This document shows, in pieces, positions 1 to 7,569 of a stretch of 29,292 nt of DNA. The notes under the pieces are model-generated. The model had not been told where the DNA came from, did not search any database, and saw only the letters and a program-made list of their open reading frames with translations. Each line of letters starts with the position of its first letter. Within the stretch, counting starts at the first letter, position 1. The position numbers and the translations under genes are program-made. This DNA is from Oscillospiraceae bacterium (lineage in GTDB: Bacteria; Bacillota; Clostridia; Oscillospirales; Oscillospiraceae), in assembly GCA_902802215.1 (NCBI GenBank), contig CADCLH010000017.1, positions 1 to 29,292 of the forward strand. Reading direction: 5' to 3'.

Positions 1-1
1 C

Positions 2-2437
2 GCGCTGTACACGCGCGACAAGCGCTCGCGCTCGCTTTTGGATTACGCCGATCTCGAGCATCTGGCGGCCAGGCTCCTGCTGGATGAAAACGGCGCGCCC
101 ACCGCGCTGGCCCGCCGCCTCTCGGAGCGTTACCGCGAGGTCATGGTTGACGAGTACCAGGACGTCAGCCCCGTGCAGGACGCGATCTTCCGCGCCGTGT
201 CCGACAACGGGCGCAGGCTCTTTCTCGTCGGCGACGTCAAGCAGTCGATCTATCGCTTCCGTCTGGCCGACCCCGGCATCTTTAACGAAAAATACCGCGC
301 CTTTGCCGAGGCCGATCCCGCGCTTTCGCGCCGCATCCTGCTGCGCGAGAACTTCCGCTCCCGCGGGGAGATCCTGGACGCGGCCAACGCGGTCTTCTCC
401 CTGTGCATGTCGCGCGCGCTCGGCGACGTGGACTACGACGCCGACGCCGCGCTGATCCGGGGCGCGGACTATTACGAGGGCTCCGTCCCGAAGCCCTCGC
501 TCCTGCTGCTGCGTCTGCCGGAGGAGGACGCCCCCGACAAGGCCGCCTGCGAGGCCGCCTTCGTCGCGCGGCGCATCCGCGAGCTTGTGGCCTCCGGCGC
601 GTCCGTCACGACCCGGACGGGCGTGCGGCCCGTCGAGTACGGCGATATCGCCATCCTGCTGCGCTCGGCCAACACCGTCGGAGGGGTCTACCGCCGCGCG
701 CTTCTGGAGGCCGGGGTCCCCGTCGGCAAGGCGCAGGGCAACGGCTACTTCACGTCCCCCGAGATCACGGCCGCTGTCAGCATGCTCACGGTCATGGACA
801 ACCCCCACAAGGACATCCCGCTGATCGCGGTGCTGCGCTCGGCGGCCTTCGCCTTCACCCCGGACGAGCTCAGCGCCGTCCGCGCCGCCGACCGGGACGG
901 CGATCTCTTCACCGCTCTCGAGGCCGCGGCGGAGGGGATGGACAAGGCCCGCGATTTTCTCGCGCGCCTGTCGCTTCTCCGCGAGGCCGCCGCCGATCTC
1001 AGCGCCGCCGAGACCGTCTGGACCGTGCTCGAGTCGCTGGACCTGCTCGCCCTGTGCTCCGCGATGGACGACGGGCGGCAGCGGCGCGAAAACCTGATGG
1101 CCCTCGTGGAGCTGGCCGAGAGCTTTGAGCGCAGCGGCTACCGCGGCCTGCACCGCTTCGTGCTCTGGCTCGGCTCTCTGGCCGAGCGCGGGCAGGAGCC
1201 CGCCCCGGGCGGCGACGTCTCGGCGGTGCAGATCCTGTCCATCCACAAGTCCAAGGGCCTCGAATTCCCGGTGGTCTTTCTCTGCGATACCGCGCGGCGC
1301 TTCAACCTCTCCGAGCGGCAGGAGACCGTGCTCGTCCACCCGCAGCTCGGTCTCGGGCCGCGCGTTGTCGACGCCGAGAAGCGCGTCCGCTACCCCTCGC
1401 TCGCCCGCATGGCCATCGCCAAACGCCTCGAGCGCGAGGATCTGAGCGAGGAGATGCGCCTGCTGTACGTCGCCATGACGCGCGCAAAGGAACGCCTGTT
1501 CATCACCGCCGCCTTCCCCGACCCGGAAAGGGAGCTGGAAAAGCTGCGCCCCGCGGCGCAGCCGCCGCTCGCGCCGGAGACGCTGATGGGCGCCGGGTGC
1601 ATGGCCCGCTGGCTGATGACCGCCTGCCTTGCCGACGGAGGGGAGCATCTTTGCATGGAGCTCTGCTCTCCCGACGGAGAGGCGGCGCGGGAAGAGGCGG
1701 ATATTCCGCACATCCCCGCCGATTTAGCCGCCGCCGCGGAGCTGCGCCGCCGCCTCGCCTTCCGCTACGGGCACGCCGCCGCGGTGGACCTGCCCTCCAA
1801 GCTCACCGCGACTGAGCTCAAGGGCCGGGACGAGCCGGACGGGGACGCGCAGGCCCTCGTGCAGCCGTCCTCCCACAGCTTCCGCATGCCCGAGCTCGAC
1901 GCCGGAGAGAAGCCGCTCCGCGCCGCCGAGCGCGGCGTCGCGACCCATCTGTTCCTGCAATACATGGACTTCTCCAAAGCGGGTTCCCGCGCCGGGCTCA
2001 AGGCGGAGCTCGAGCGCCTGCGCGACGCGCACACCCTGTCCGAGCGCGAGGCCGGGGCCGTCAACCTCGCATCCGTCGAGCGCCTGTTCGCCTCCCCGCT
2101 CGGCAAGCGGATGCTGGGGGCAAAGGAGCTGCTGCGCGAATTCCGCTTCTCCCTGTTGCTGGATGCGCAGACGCTTTATCCCGGGACCGCCGGCGAGGAG
2201 CTGCTGCTTCAGGGCGTGGTGGACTGCTGCCTCGTGGAGGACGACGGGCTCGTCATCATCGACTACAAGACCGACCGCGTCAAAACCGACGCCGAGATCG
2301 CCGCGCGCGCCGAACACTACCGCGGCCAGCTCGCCGCCTACAGCGAGGCGCTGTGCCGCATCCTCGGCAAACCCGTCAAGCGCTGCGTGCTCTTCTTCCT
2401 CACGCCCGGACGGACGGTGGAGCTGGAGGCCGAATAA
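2..2437 (+). CDS. addA: ATP-dependent helicase/nuclease subunit A, 5'-truncated by window edge
   Basis: This is the C-terminal ~811 residues of AddA, the helicase-nuclease subunit that works with AddB in double-strand break end processing and RecBCD-like recombination. The frame is open from base 2, so the start lies outside the window. UvrD/Rep superfamily 1 motifs appear in order: DEYQD (Walker B, bases 149-163), LVGDVKQSIYRF, LRENFRS, SIHKSKGLEFPVV (motif V) and LLYVAMTRAKERL (motif VI). The C-terminal RecB-type nuclease motif is GVVDCC followed by IIDYKTD (around 2261-2275). Full AddA proteins run about 1150-1250 residues, so roughly a third is missing. An addB gene would be expected just upstream. 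The presence of both helicase motifs and a nuclease domain excludes a plain UvrD/PcrA helicase. Confidence 0.96.
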   Translation, partial: ALYTRDKRSRSLLDYADLEHLAARLLLDENGAPTALARRLSERYREVMVDEYQDVSPVQDAIFRAVSDNGRRLFLVGDVKQSIYRFRLADPGIFNEKYRAFAEADPALSRRILLRENFRSRGEILDAANAVFSLCMSRALGDVDYDADAALIRGADYYEGSVPKPSLLLLRLPEEDAPDKAACEAAFVARRIRELVASGASVTTRTGVRPVEYGDIAILLRSANTVGGVYRRALLEAGVPVGKAQGNGYFTSPEITAAVSMLTVMDNPHKDIPLIAVLRSAAFAFTPDELSAVRAADRDGDLFTALEAAAEGMDKARDFLARLSLLREAAADLSAAETVWTVLESLDLLALCSAMDDGRQRRENLMALVELAESFERSGYRGLHRFVLWLGSLAERGQEPAPGGDVSAVQILSIHKSKGLEFPVVFLCDTARRFNLSERQETVLVHPQLGLGPRVVDAEKRVRYPSLARMAIAKRLEREDLSEEMRLLYVAMTRAKERLFITAAFPDPERELEKLRPAAQPPLAPETLMGAGCMARWLMTACLADGGEHLCMELCSPDGEAAREEADIPHIPADLAAAAELRRRLAFRYGHAAAVDLPSKLTATELKGRDEPDGDAQALVQPSSHSFRMPELDAGEKPLRAAERGVATHLFLQYMDFSKAGSRAGLKAELERLRDAHTLSEREAGAVNLASVERLFASPLGKRMLGAKELLREFRFSLLLDAQTLYPGTAGEELLLQGVVDCCLVEDDGLVIIDYKTDRVKTDAEIAARAEHYRGQLAAYSEALCRILGKPVKRCVLFFLTPGRTVELEAE

Positions 2438-2450
2438 GACTTTTTTGACG

Positions 2451-2487
2451 ATATTCTCCCCGGCAAATCTCTTGCCGGGGAGAATAT
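2451..2487. terminator. Perfect 16-bp hairpin after addA
   Basis: The arms at 2451-2466 and 2472-2487 are perfect inverted complements around a 5-base loop, starting 13 bases after the addA stop. No T-run follows the stem on the plus strand, so it is not a canonical intrinsic terminator. It may stabilise the 3' end or act with the next hairpin (2496-2523), which is followed by a T/A-rich tract. The right arm also contains the putative -35 box of the murT promoter. Confidence 0.55.
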
Positions 2488-2501
2488 ACTTGTGCTATAA
2501 T
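2472..2501 (+). promoter_or_regulatory. Putative murT operon promoter with extended -10
   Basis: TTGCCG (2472-2477), an 18-base spacer and TATAAT (2496-2501) preceded by TG one base upstream form a sigma-A-type promoter with an extended -10. Predicted transcription starts near 2508, about 145 bases upstream of murT. The boxes lie in the arms of two inverted repeats. Confidence 0.6.
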
Positions 2502-2523
2502 GAGCGCTGACGCGCTTATTATA
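2496..2523. repeat. Imperfect hairpin overlapping the -10 box
   Basis: The arms at 2496-2506 and 2513-2523 pair over 11 bases with one G:T wobble, around a 6-base loop. The left arm includes the TATAAT of the putative murT promoter. An A/T-rich tract follows on the plus side, so it could also serve as a weak terminator for addA read-through. Confidence 0.5.
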
Positions 2524-2576
2524 TTTAATTTAAGTCGCTTTTCTCGCCGCTAAAGCGGCAACCGAAAAGCATGACA

Positions 2577-2613
2577 CATTATACCATACGCGCCATGCGC
2601 GTATGGTATAATG
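2577..2613. repeat. Perfect 17-bp palindrome carrying an extended -10 on each strand
   Basis: The arms at 2577-2593 and 2597-2613 are perfect inverted complements around a 3-base loop. Each strand carries TGGTATAAT, an extended -10 sequence. On the plus strand this is 2604-2612, which would start a transcript about 35 bases before murT. No good -35 box sits 17 bases upstream. It could be an operator, a second murT promoter or an intergenic palindromic repeat. Confidence 0.6.
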
Positions 2614-2654
2614 TAGTCTCTTGTTGAACCGCTGTCTTCCAAGGAGTTTCTGAT

Positions 2655-4028
2655 ATGACTTTCCGTGCCTTTCTCGCGATCGTCCTGTGCAAGCTGCTGC
2701 GCCTTGTGTCGCGCCTGCTGCACCGGGGCGGCACCGCCATGCCCGGGCGCTGGGCGCTGCGCGTCTGTCCGGGGCTGCTCGGCATTCTGGCGAAGGACGT
2801 CAAAACCGTCGCCATCACCGGCACCAACGGCAAGACCACCAGCGCCCGCATGATCGAGCAGGCCTTTGCCGATCAGGGCAAATCGTACTTCGCCAACCGC
2901 TCGGGCGCGAACCTCCTGTCGGGCATCACCACGGAATTCGTGATGAATTCCACGCTCTCCGGCCGCTGCCGGAAGGAGTACGCCGTCATCGAGTGCGACG
3001 AGGCCGCCTCGGTGTCGGTCTTCCCGCAGCTGAGGCCGCAGGTCATCGTCGTCACGAACCTCTTTCGCGACCAGCTCGACCGCTACGGCGAGGTCACGCA
3101 CACGCTGGCGAACGTGCGCGCGGGCATTCAGGGCGCGCCGGGGGCGAAGCTCTGCCTCAACGCCGACTGCTCGCTGACCGCCTCCCTGGCCGACGACCTG
3201 AAAAACGAGGCCGTCTTCTTCGGCATCGACCCCGGCGCCTGCCCGCCCGGCGAGAAGAGCGAGCTGTCGGACGCGCCCCACTGCATCCGCTGCAAAACCG
3301 AGTATCAGTACGATTTCATCACCTACGGCCACCTCGGCGCCTTCCGCTGCCCGCGCTGCGGCTATCGGCGGCGCGAGCCGGAATACGCGGTCACGCAGGT
3401 CGTCTCCCAGACCGCCGAGGGCAGCGGCGTCGTGCTCTGTGTGCGCGGCGAGTCCCGCCTCGCGGAGGTGAACCTGCCCGCCCTTTACAATGTCTACAAC
3501 GCCGTCGGGGCCGTCGCCGCCGTGACGGAGATGGGGCTCGGCGCGGACGCCGGGATCGCCGCCGTGGAGCACTTCAAGTGCGGCTTCGGGCGCATGGAGA
3601 ACTTCGCCCTCGGCAAAGCCGGGGCCAAGATGATGCTGGTGAAGAACCCCGCCGGCTGCAATCAGGTGCTGGACTTTCTGTGTCAGGTCAAGGAGCCCTT
3701 CGCCCTCGTCGTCTGTCTCAACGACCGCGGGGCGGACGGGACCGACGTGTCCTGGATCTACGACGCGGCCTTTGAGAAGCTCAAGGCCTGCGGCGGCCGT
3801 CTCGGACAGATCGCCGTCTCGGGCGACCGCGCCTCCGATATGGCGGTGCGCCTCAAGTACGCGGGCGTCGCGCCGAAGGCCCTGCACCTCGAGCGCAATT
3901 ACGAAGCCCTCGTGCAGTGGATCGACGCGCAGGAGCGCCCGGTGTTCATCATCCCCACCTACACTGCCATGCTCGAGCTGCGCGAGGCCGTCATCCGCCG
4001 CGTCGGCGGGGCGGAATTTTGGGAATAA
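2655..4028 (+). CDS. murT: Lipid II isoglutaminyl synthase, Mur ligase subunit MurT
   Basis: MurT forms a complex with the glutaminase GatD and amidates the D-Glu of the lipid II stem peptide, using ammonia from glutamine and ATP. The 457-residue protein has the Mur-ligase P-loop GTNGKTT at residues 56-62. It also has the MurT-specific zinc ribbon inserted in the middle domain (Cys210, Cys213, Cys232, Cys235) and a C-terminal DUF1727 region with NDRGADGTDVSWIYD at 356-370, where the family's conserved Asp lies. The start is set by AAGGAG at 2641-2646 with an 8-base spacer. gatD follows 11 bases downstream, the usual arrangement. The zinc ribbon and the gatD partner separate it from MurE or MurF. 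The N-terminus is hydrophobic-basic but shows no clear signal peptide. Confidence 0.96.
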   Translation: MTFRAFLAIVLCKLLRLVSRLLHRGGTAMPGRWALRVCPGLLGILAKDVKTVAITGTNGKTTSARMIEQAFADQGKSYFANRSGANLLSGITTEFVMNSTLSGRCRKEYAVIECDEAASVSVFPQLRPQVIVVTNLFRDQLDRYGEVTHTLANVRAGIQGAPGAKLCLNADCSLTASLADDLKNEAVFFGIDPGACPPGEKSELSDAPHCIRCKTEYQYDFITYGHLGAFRCPRCGYRRREPEYAVTQVVSQTAEGSGVVLCVRGESRLAEVNLPALYNVYNAVGAVAAVTEMGLGADAGIAAVEHFKCGFGRMENFALGKAGAKMMLVKNPAGCNQVLDFLCQVKEPFALVVCLNDRGADGTDVSWIYDAAFEKLKACGGRLGQIAVSGDRASDMAVRLKYAGVAPKALHLERNYEALVQWIDAQERPVFIIPTYTAMLELREAVIRRVGGAEFWE

Positions 4029-4039
4029 GGAGGCGGCAA

Positions 4040-4780
4040 ATGAAGCTGAAAATCTGCCATCTCTACCCGGATGTGCTCAACCTCTACGGCGACGGCGGCA
4101 ACATCCGCTGCCTGACGCAGCGCCTGAGGTGGCGCGGCATGGAGGCGGAGCTTGTCAAGCTGCCCATCGGCTCCGGCGAGAGCCTCGCGGGCGCGGACCT
4201 CATTTTCATCGGCGGCGGGCAGGATTTCGAGCAGCAGGTGCTGCTCGGGGATCTGCACCGTGGCCGTGACAAAGAGCTCTGCGCCGCGATCGAGGACGGC
4301 GTGACCGTGCTCGCGATCTGCGGCGGCTATCAGATGCTGGGCGCGTACTACGAGACCCACGACGGGCAGCGCTGCGACTTCATCGGGGCGCTGGACCTGT
4401 ACACGGTCGGCGCGAAGAAACGCATGATCGGCAACTACATGTTCCGCTGCGCCGACGCGCTCGGCGGTATGACGGTCGTCGGCTTTGAAAACCACAGCGG
4501 CCGCACCATGCTCGGCAGCGGGGCCGAGCCGCTCGGGAAGGTGCTCGCGGGCTTCGGCAACAACGGCTCGGACGGGACCGAGGGCGCGCACTACAAAAAC
4601 GTTTTCGGCACCTACAGCCACGGGCCCATGCTGCCGAAGAACCCGGACTTCGCGGACCTGCTGCTGCGCACCGCGCTGGAGCGGCGCTTCGGCCGCGCGG
4701 AGCTCGAGCCGCTGGACGACGCGCTCGAGCGCATGGCCCATGACGAGATGTGCGCCAGACTGGAGAGAGAGAAGACATGA
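4040..4780 (+). CDS. gatD: Lipid II isoglutaminyl synthase, glutamine amidotransferase subunit GatD
   Basis: GatD is a class I (triad) glutaminase that supplies ammonia to MurT. The 246-residue protein carries the nucleophile Cys94 in AICGGYQMLG, His194 in TYSHGPMLPKNP and Arg128 in KKRMIGNY. Cys94 and Arg128 have the same numbers as the Staphylococcus aureus residues known to matter for catalysis and glutamine binding (from memory of the family). The frame is open further upstream, but the ATG at 4040 is preceded by AAGGAGG and gives the conserved N-terminus MKLKICHLYPDVLNLYGDGG. Its stop overlaps the next gene's ATG by four bases, indicating translational coupling. CobB/CobQ-type amidotransferases are related, but the murT neighbour and length settle the call. 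Confidence 0.96.
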   Translation: MKLKICHLYPDVLNLYGDGGNIRCLTQRLRWRGMEAELVKLPIGSGESLAGADLIFIGGGQDFEQQVLLGDLHRGRDKELCAAIEDGVTVLAICGGYQMLGAYYETHDGQRCDFIGALDLYTVGAKKRMIGNYMFRCADALGGMTVVGFENHSGRTMLGSGAEPLGKVLAGFGNNGSDGTEGAHYKNVFGTYSHGPMLPKNPDFADLLLRTALERRFGRAELEPLDDALERMAHDEMCARLEREKT

Positions 4781-6045
4781 TCCGATTTTACAACGGGAAG
4801 GTTCTGCGCTTTGCGCCCGCGATGCGCGTGACGGAGGACGAGGTCTGGACCGACGGCGGGCGCATCTGCCATGTCGGCCCCGCGCCGGAGAGCTTGCCCG
4901 CCTTCGAGCGGCAGATCGACCTGAACGGCGACCTGCTGATCCCCGGCTTCAAAAACGCGCACACCCACACGGCCATGACCTTCCTGCGCTCCTGCGCGGA
5001 CGACATGCCGCTGAGCGACTGGCTGTACAAACAGGTCTTCCCCCACGAGGCGAAGCTCACGCCGGAGATGCTGTACGACTTTACTTCGCTCGGCATCCTC
5101 GAGTATCTGTCCTCCGGCGTCACGGCGAGCTTCGACATGTATTTCCACAACGACGCCTACGCCGCGGCCAACATCGACTGCGGCTTCCGCACGGTGATCT
5201 GCTCGGCGCTCAACAACTTCGACCGCGACGTGGAGAACATCGAGCGCGAGTATCTGAAATTCAACGCCCTGCACGAGCTGGTCTCCTACCGGCTCGGCAT
5301 TCACGCCGAATACACGACCTCGATGGAGCGCATGCAGTACATGGTCTCCCTCGCGCACAAGTACCGCGAGCCCTGCTTTGCCCACCTGTGCGAGACGAAG
5401 GCCGAGGTCGACGGCTGCGTCGAGCGCTACGGCATGACCCCGCCGCAGCTTCTCGACTCCATCGGCTTCTTCGACTACGGCGGCGGCGGCTTCCACTGCG
5501 TCTGGATGAGCGAGGACGACGTCGCCCTCTTCGCGCGCAAAAAACTCTGGGCCGTCACGAACCCCTGCTCCAACCTCAAGCTCGCGAGCGGGATCGCCCC
5601 GCTGGACGAGCTGCGCGCCGCGGGCGTGCCCATGGCCATCGGCACGGACGGCGCGGCCAGCAACAACGCCCTGGACTTCTTTCGGGAGATGTATCTGGCA
5701 AGCGTGCTGCAAAAGGTCAGGCGCTTCGACGCCGCGGCGGGCGGCGCGGACGCGGCGCTGGAGATGGCCTGCGTCGGCGGGGCGCGCGCCATGGGCCTTG
5801 AAGACTGCGACGATATCGCCCCCGGCAAGCGCGCCGACCTTGTCGTCGTCGACCTGCGCAGGCCGAACATGCAGCCGCTGCACAACGTCCCCCGCAACCT
5901 CGTCTATGCGGGCTCGAAGGAGAACGTGCGCCTGACGATGGTGAACGGCCGGGTGCTCTACGAAAACGGCGAATTCTTTGTGGGCGTGGACCCCGCGGCG
6001 CTCTACGCGCGCGTAAACGCCCATGTACGGGAGATGTTCGGATGA
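4777..6045 (+). CDS. Amidohydrolase, MtaD/TRZ-ATZ family (probable adenosine-type deaminase)
   Basis: This 422-residue metal-dependent hydrolase belongs to the family of S-adenosylhomocysteine/methylthioadenosine deaminases and related aminohydrolases. Visible metal and catalytic residues are His62 and His64 (NAHTHTAMTFLRS), His176 (GIHAEYT), His203 with Glu206 (FAHLCET), His240 (FHCVWMSE) and Asp291 (IGTDGAASNN). The motif ADDMPLSDWL after the HxH is typical of MtaD-like proteins. The ATG at 4777 overlaps the gatD stop (ATGA), and its stop overlaps the next gene the same way. Substrate cannot be fixed from sequence; purine nucleoside deamination is the family-based guess. Its place inside a peptidoglycan amidation operon is unusual. 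Confidence 0.85.
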   Translation: MIRFYNGKVLRFAPAMRVTEDEVWTDGGRICHVGPAPESLPAFERQIDLNGDLLIPGFKNAHTHTAMTFLRSCADDMPLSDWLYKQVFPHEAKLTPEMLYDFTSLGILEYLSSGVTASFDMYFHNDAYAAANIDCGFRTVICSALNNFDRDVENIEREYLKFNALHELVSYRLGIHAEYTTSMERMQYMVSLAHKYREPCFAHLCETKAEVDGCVERYGMTPPQLLDSIGFFDYGGGGFHCVWMSEDDVALFARKKLWAVTNPCSNLKLASGIAPLDELRAAGVPMAIGTDGAASNNALDFFREMYLASVLQKVRRFDAAAGGADAALEMACVGGARAMGLEDCDDIAPGKRADLVVVDLRRPNMQPLHNVPRNLVYAGSKENVRLTMVNGRVLYENGEFFVGVDPAALYARVNAHVREMFG

Positions 6046-6872
6046 GAGAGATCGACCTGCACGTGCATACCACGGCCTCGGACGGCACGGACACGCCCGC
6101 CGAGGTCGTCCGCCGCGCCGCCGAACTCGGCCTGCGCGCCATCGCGATCACCGACCACGACAACGTCGGCGGCTATGCCGAGGCCTTCTCCGCCGGGATG
6201 GAGACCGGCGTGGAGGTCGTGCCGGGCATCGAGGTCAGCACCAAGTACGGCGTGGCGGTGCACATCCTCGGCTACTATGTGGAAAACCTCGTGCCGCTGC
6301 TGGCGGAGATCGTCGTCGACCGCGACCGGCGCAACGAGAAGGTGGCCGCCCTCATGGCCTCCGACGGCCTGCCCGTGACCTACAAGCAGATGAAACAGCG
6401 CTTCGGCGACGTGATCGGCAGGCCCCACTTCGGGGAGCTGCTGGTCGAATTCGGTCTGGCCAGGGACATGGACGACGCCTTCGCCCGCTTTGTGGGCAAG
6501 GGGATGCGGTACTATGTGCCGCGCACCATCATTGACATCGACAGCTCGGTCGAGGCCATCATCGCCTCCGGCGGCGTGCCGGTGCTGGCCCACCCCTTCC
6601 AGTACAAGAAGAACGACGAAGAGCTCCGCGAGCTGATCGAGCGCTGCATGGACCACGGCCTGCGCGGCATCGAGTGCCGCTACAGCGGCTACGGCCCGGA
6701 GCAGAGCGCCTATCTCGAGCGTCTGGCCGAGGAATACGGCCTGCTCAAGACCGGCGGCAGCGATTACCACGGCAGCCACAAGGCCCACATCGCCCTCGGC
6801 AGCGGGATCGGCGGCAATCTCGAGGTCCCCTACGAATGGCTCGAGCGGCTCAAAGCCGTCGCCGGGCAGTAA
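6042..6872 (+). CDS. PHP-domain phosphoesterase (TrpH/YciV-like)
   Basis: This 276-residue PHP-family metal phosphoesterase resembles the 3',5'-nucleoside bisphosphate phosphatase/RNase AM group. PHP ligands are visible: His7 and His9 (DLHVHTTASDGT), Asp14, Asp38-His39 (ITDHDNVGG), Glu64 (PGIEVST), His74 (VHILGYY), His184 (VLAHPFQ), and Asp241 and His243 (GGSDYHG). The middle region (about 80-160) fits the small insert domain of this subfamily. It starts at an ATGA overlap with the amidohydrolase stop and is the last gene of the murT operon, ending two bases into the terminator. The substrate (pAp-like nucleotides or short RNA) is inferred from family; a histidinol phosphatase is less likely given the length and motifs. 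Confidence 0.85.
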   Translation: MREIDLHVHTTASDGTDTPAEVVRRAAELGLRAIAITDHDNVGGYAEAFSAGMETGVEVVPGIEVSTKYGVAVHILGYYVENLVPLLAEIVVDRDRRNEKVAALMASDGLPVTYKQMKQRFGDVIGRPHFGELLVEFGLARDMDDAFARFVGKGMRYYVPRTIIDIDSSVEAIIASGGVPVLAHPFQYKKNDEELRELIERCMDHGLRGIECRYSGYGPEQSAYLERLAEEYGLLKTGGSDYHGSHKAHIALGSGIGGNLEVPYEWLERLKAVAGQ

Positions 6873-6903
6873 AAAAGGCAGACGCTTTCGCGTCTGCCTT
6901 TTT
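6872..6903. terminator. Intrinsic terminator, bidirectional
   Basis: The stem 6872-6885 / 6890-6903 has a 4-base loop. An A-run lies on one side and a T-run on the other, so it can terminate both the plus-strand murT operon and the converging minus-strand regulator gene. Confidence 0.9.
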
Positions 6904-6930
6904 CATTATGCAGATACTTTCCCTCTTGCG

Positions 6931-6971
6931 CGTCATTGCGAGCAAGTTTCGCACACTGCCGCGGCAATCCG
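6931..6971 (+). repeat. Partial copy of the CGTCATTGCGAG intergenic repeat
   Basis: These 41 bases match 28026-28066 with five differences. Only one end of the full ~118-bp palindromic element at 28026-28143 is present. It lies between two converging genes. Confidence 0.75.
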
Positions 6972-6985
6972 TTTTCTTTTTGCTT

Positions 6986-7420
6986 TTACTTTCCTTCCAT
7001 TGCGTCGCGGATCTGCGCGGCCATTTCGAGGAAGGCCTCCGCCTTCATCACGGCGAGGCCCTGCGCCTCGTCGCCCAGGACCACCAGACGGTCCCCCGGC
7101 GCGATGTGGAAGAGCTTCCGCGCCCGGGCCGGGATGACGATCTGCCCCTTGTCCCCGACCGTCACCACGCCGAAGAGGTGCTTGCCGCGCGGCGAAGCGC
7201 CGGGGCCGAGGCCGAGGCTCGCGTCCGGCTCGCTGTTGACCAGCTCGTCGAGCGAGACGTCCAGACACTCCGCGAGCAGGCGGCTCTTTTCCAGATCCGG
7301 GACGGAGTCCCCCGCCTCCCACTTGGCGACGGCCTGCCGGGTGACGCCGATCTTCTCCGCGAGCTCCTCCTGCGTCAGGTGTCGGAGCTTGCGCATCTGA
7401 AACAGATTGTCCTTAAACAT
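6986..7420 (-). CDS. XRE-family HTH regulator fused to an AbrB/SpoVT-type domain
   Basis: This 144-residue probable transcription factor has two DNA-binding modules. Residues 7-60 form an XRE/Cro helix-turn-helix (TQEELAEKIGVTRQAVAKWE). After a Gly/Pro linker, residues 84-125 form a SpoVT/AbrB swapped-hairpin domain (VTVGDKGQIVIPARARKLF, then GDRLVVLGD). The minus-strand AAGGAG lies 8 bases before the ATG. The start is 46 bases after the stop of the minus-strand acyltransferase, and that gap is mostly dispersed repeat; no convincing separate promoter is visible, so read-through from the acyltransferase is likely. Targets are unknown. Such fusions occur in Clostridia and may autoregulate. Confidence 0.88.
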   Translation of the reverse strand: MFKDNLFQMRKLRHLTQEELAEKIGVTRQAVAKWEAGDSVPDLEKSRLLAECLDVSLDELVNSEPDASLGLGPGASPRGKHLFGVVTVGDKGQIVIPARARKLFHIAPGDRLVVLGDEAQGLAVMKAEAFLEMAAQIRDAMEGK

Positions 7421-7435
7421 GCTTTTTCTCCTTTT

Positions 7436-7569
7436 ATACGATTCACCGATAAAAAGCTTTAGAATGTTACCGAGTCAGCATCGTGTCAGGCGAGGCGGCG
7501 GCCGCAGGGCATAATGGAGATATATGGCCAAGGCCGCCAACGATGCATGGCGCGATTCTGGCCGGTAAA
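7436..7569 (-). repeat. 134-bp dispersed repeat, copy 1
   Basis: It matches 10674-10807 at all but seven positions, and the 77 bases 7493-7569 are identical. It has nested inverted repeats: TTACCG (7467-7472) with CGGTAA (7563-7568), GCATCGT (7478-7484) with ACGATGC (7540-7546), and GGCGGCC with GGCCGCC inside. On the minus strand it encodes about the last 32 residues and the stop of the acyltransferase, and it reaches almost to the ribosome binding site of the regulator gene. Confidence 0.93.

Noticed and set aside
2550..3887. Minus-strand frames opposite murT
   Set aside because: Antisense shadow of a complete MurT; no ribosome site and no family resemblance.
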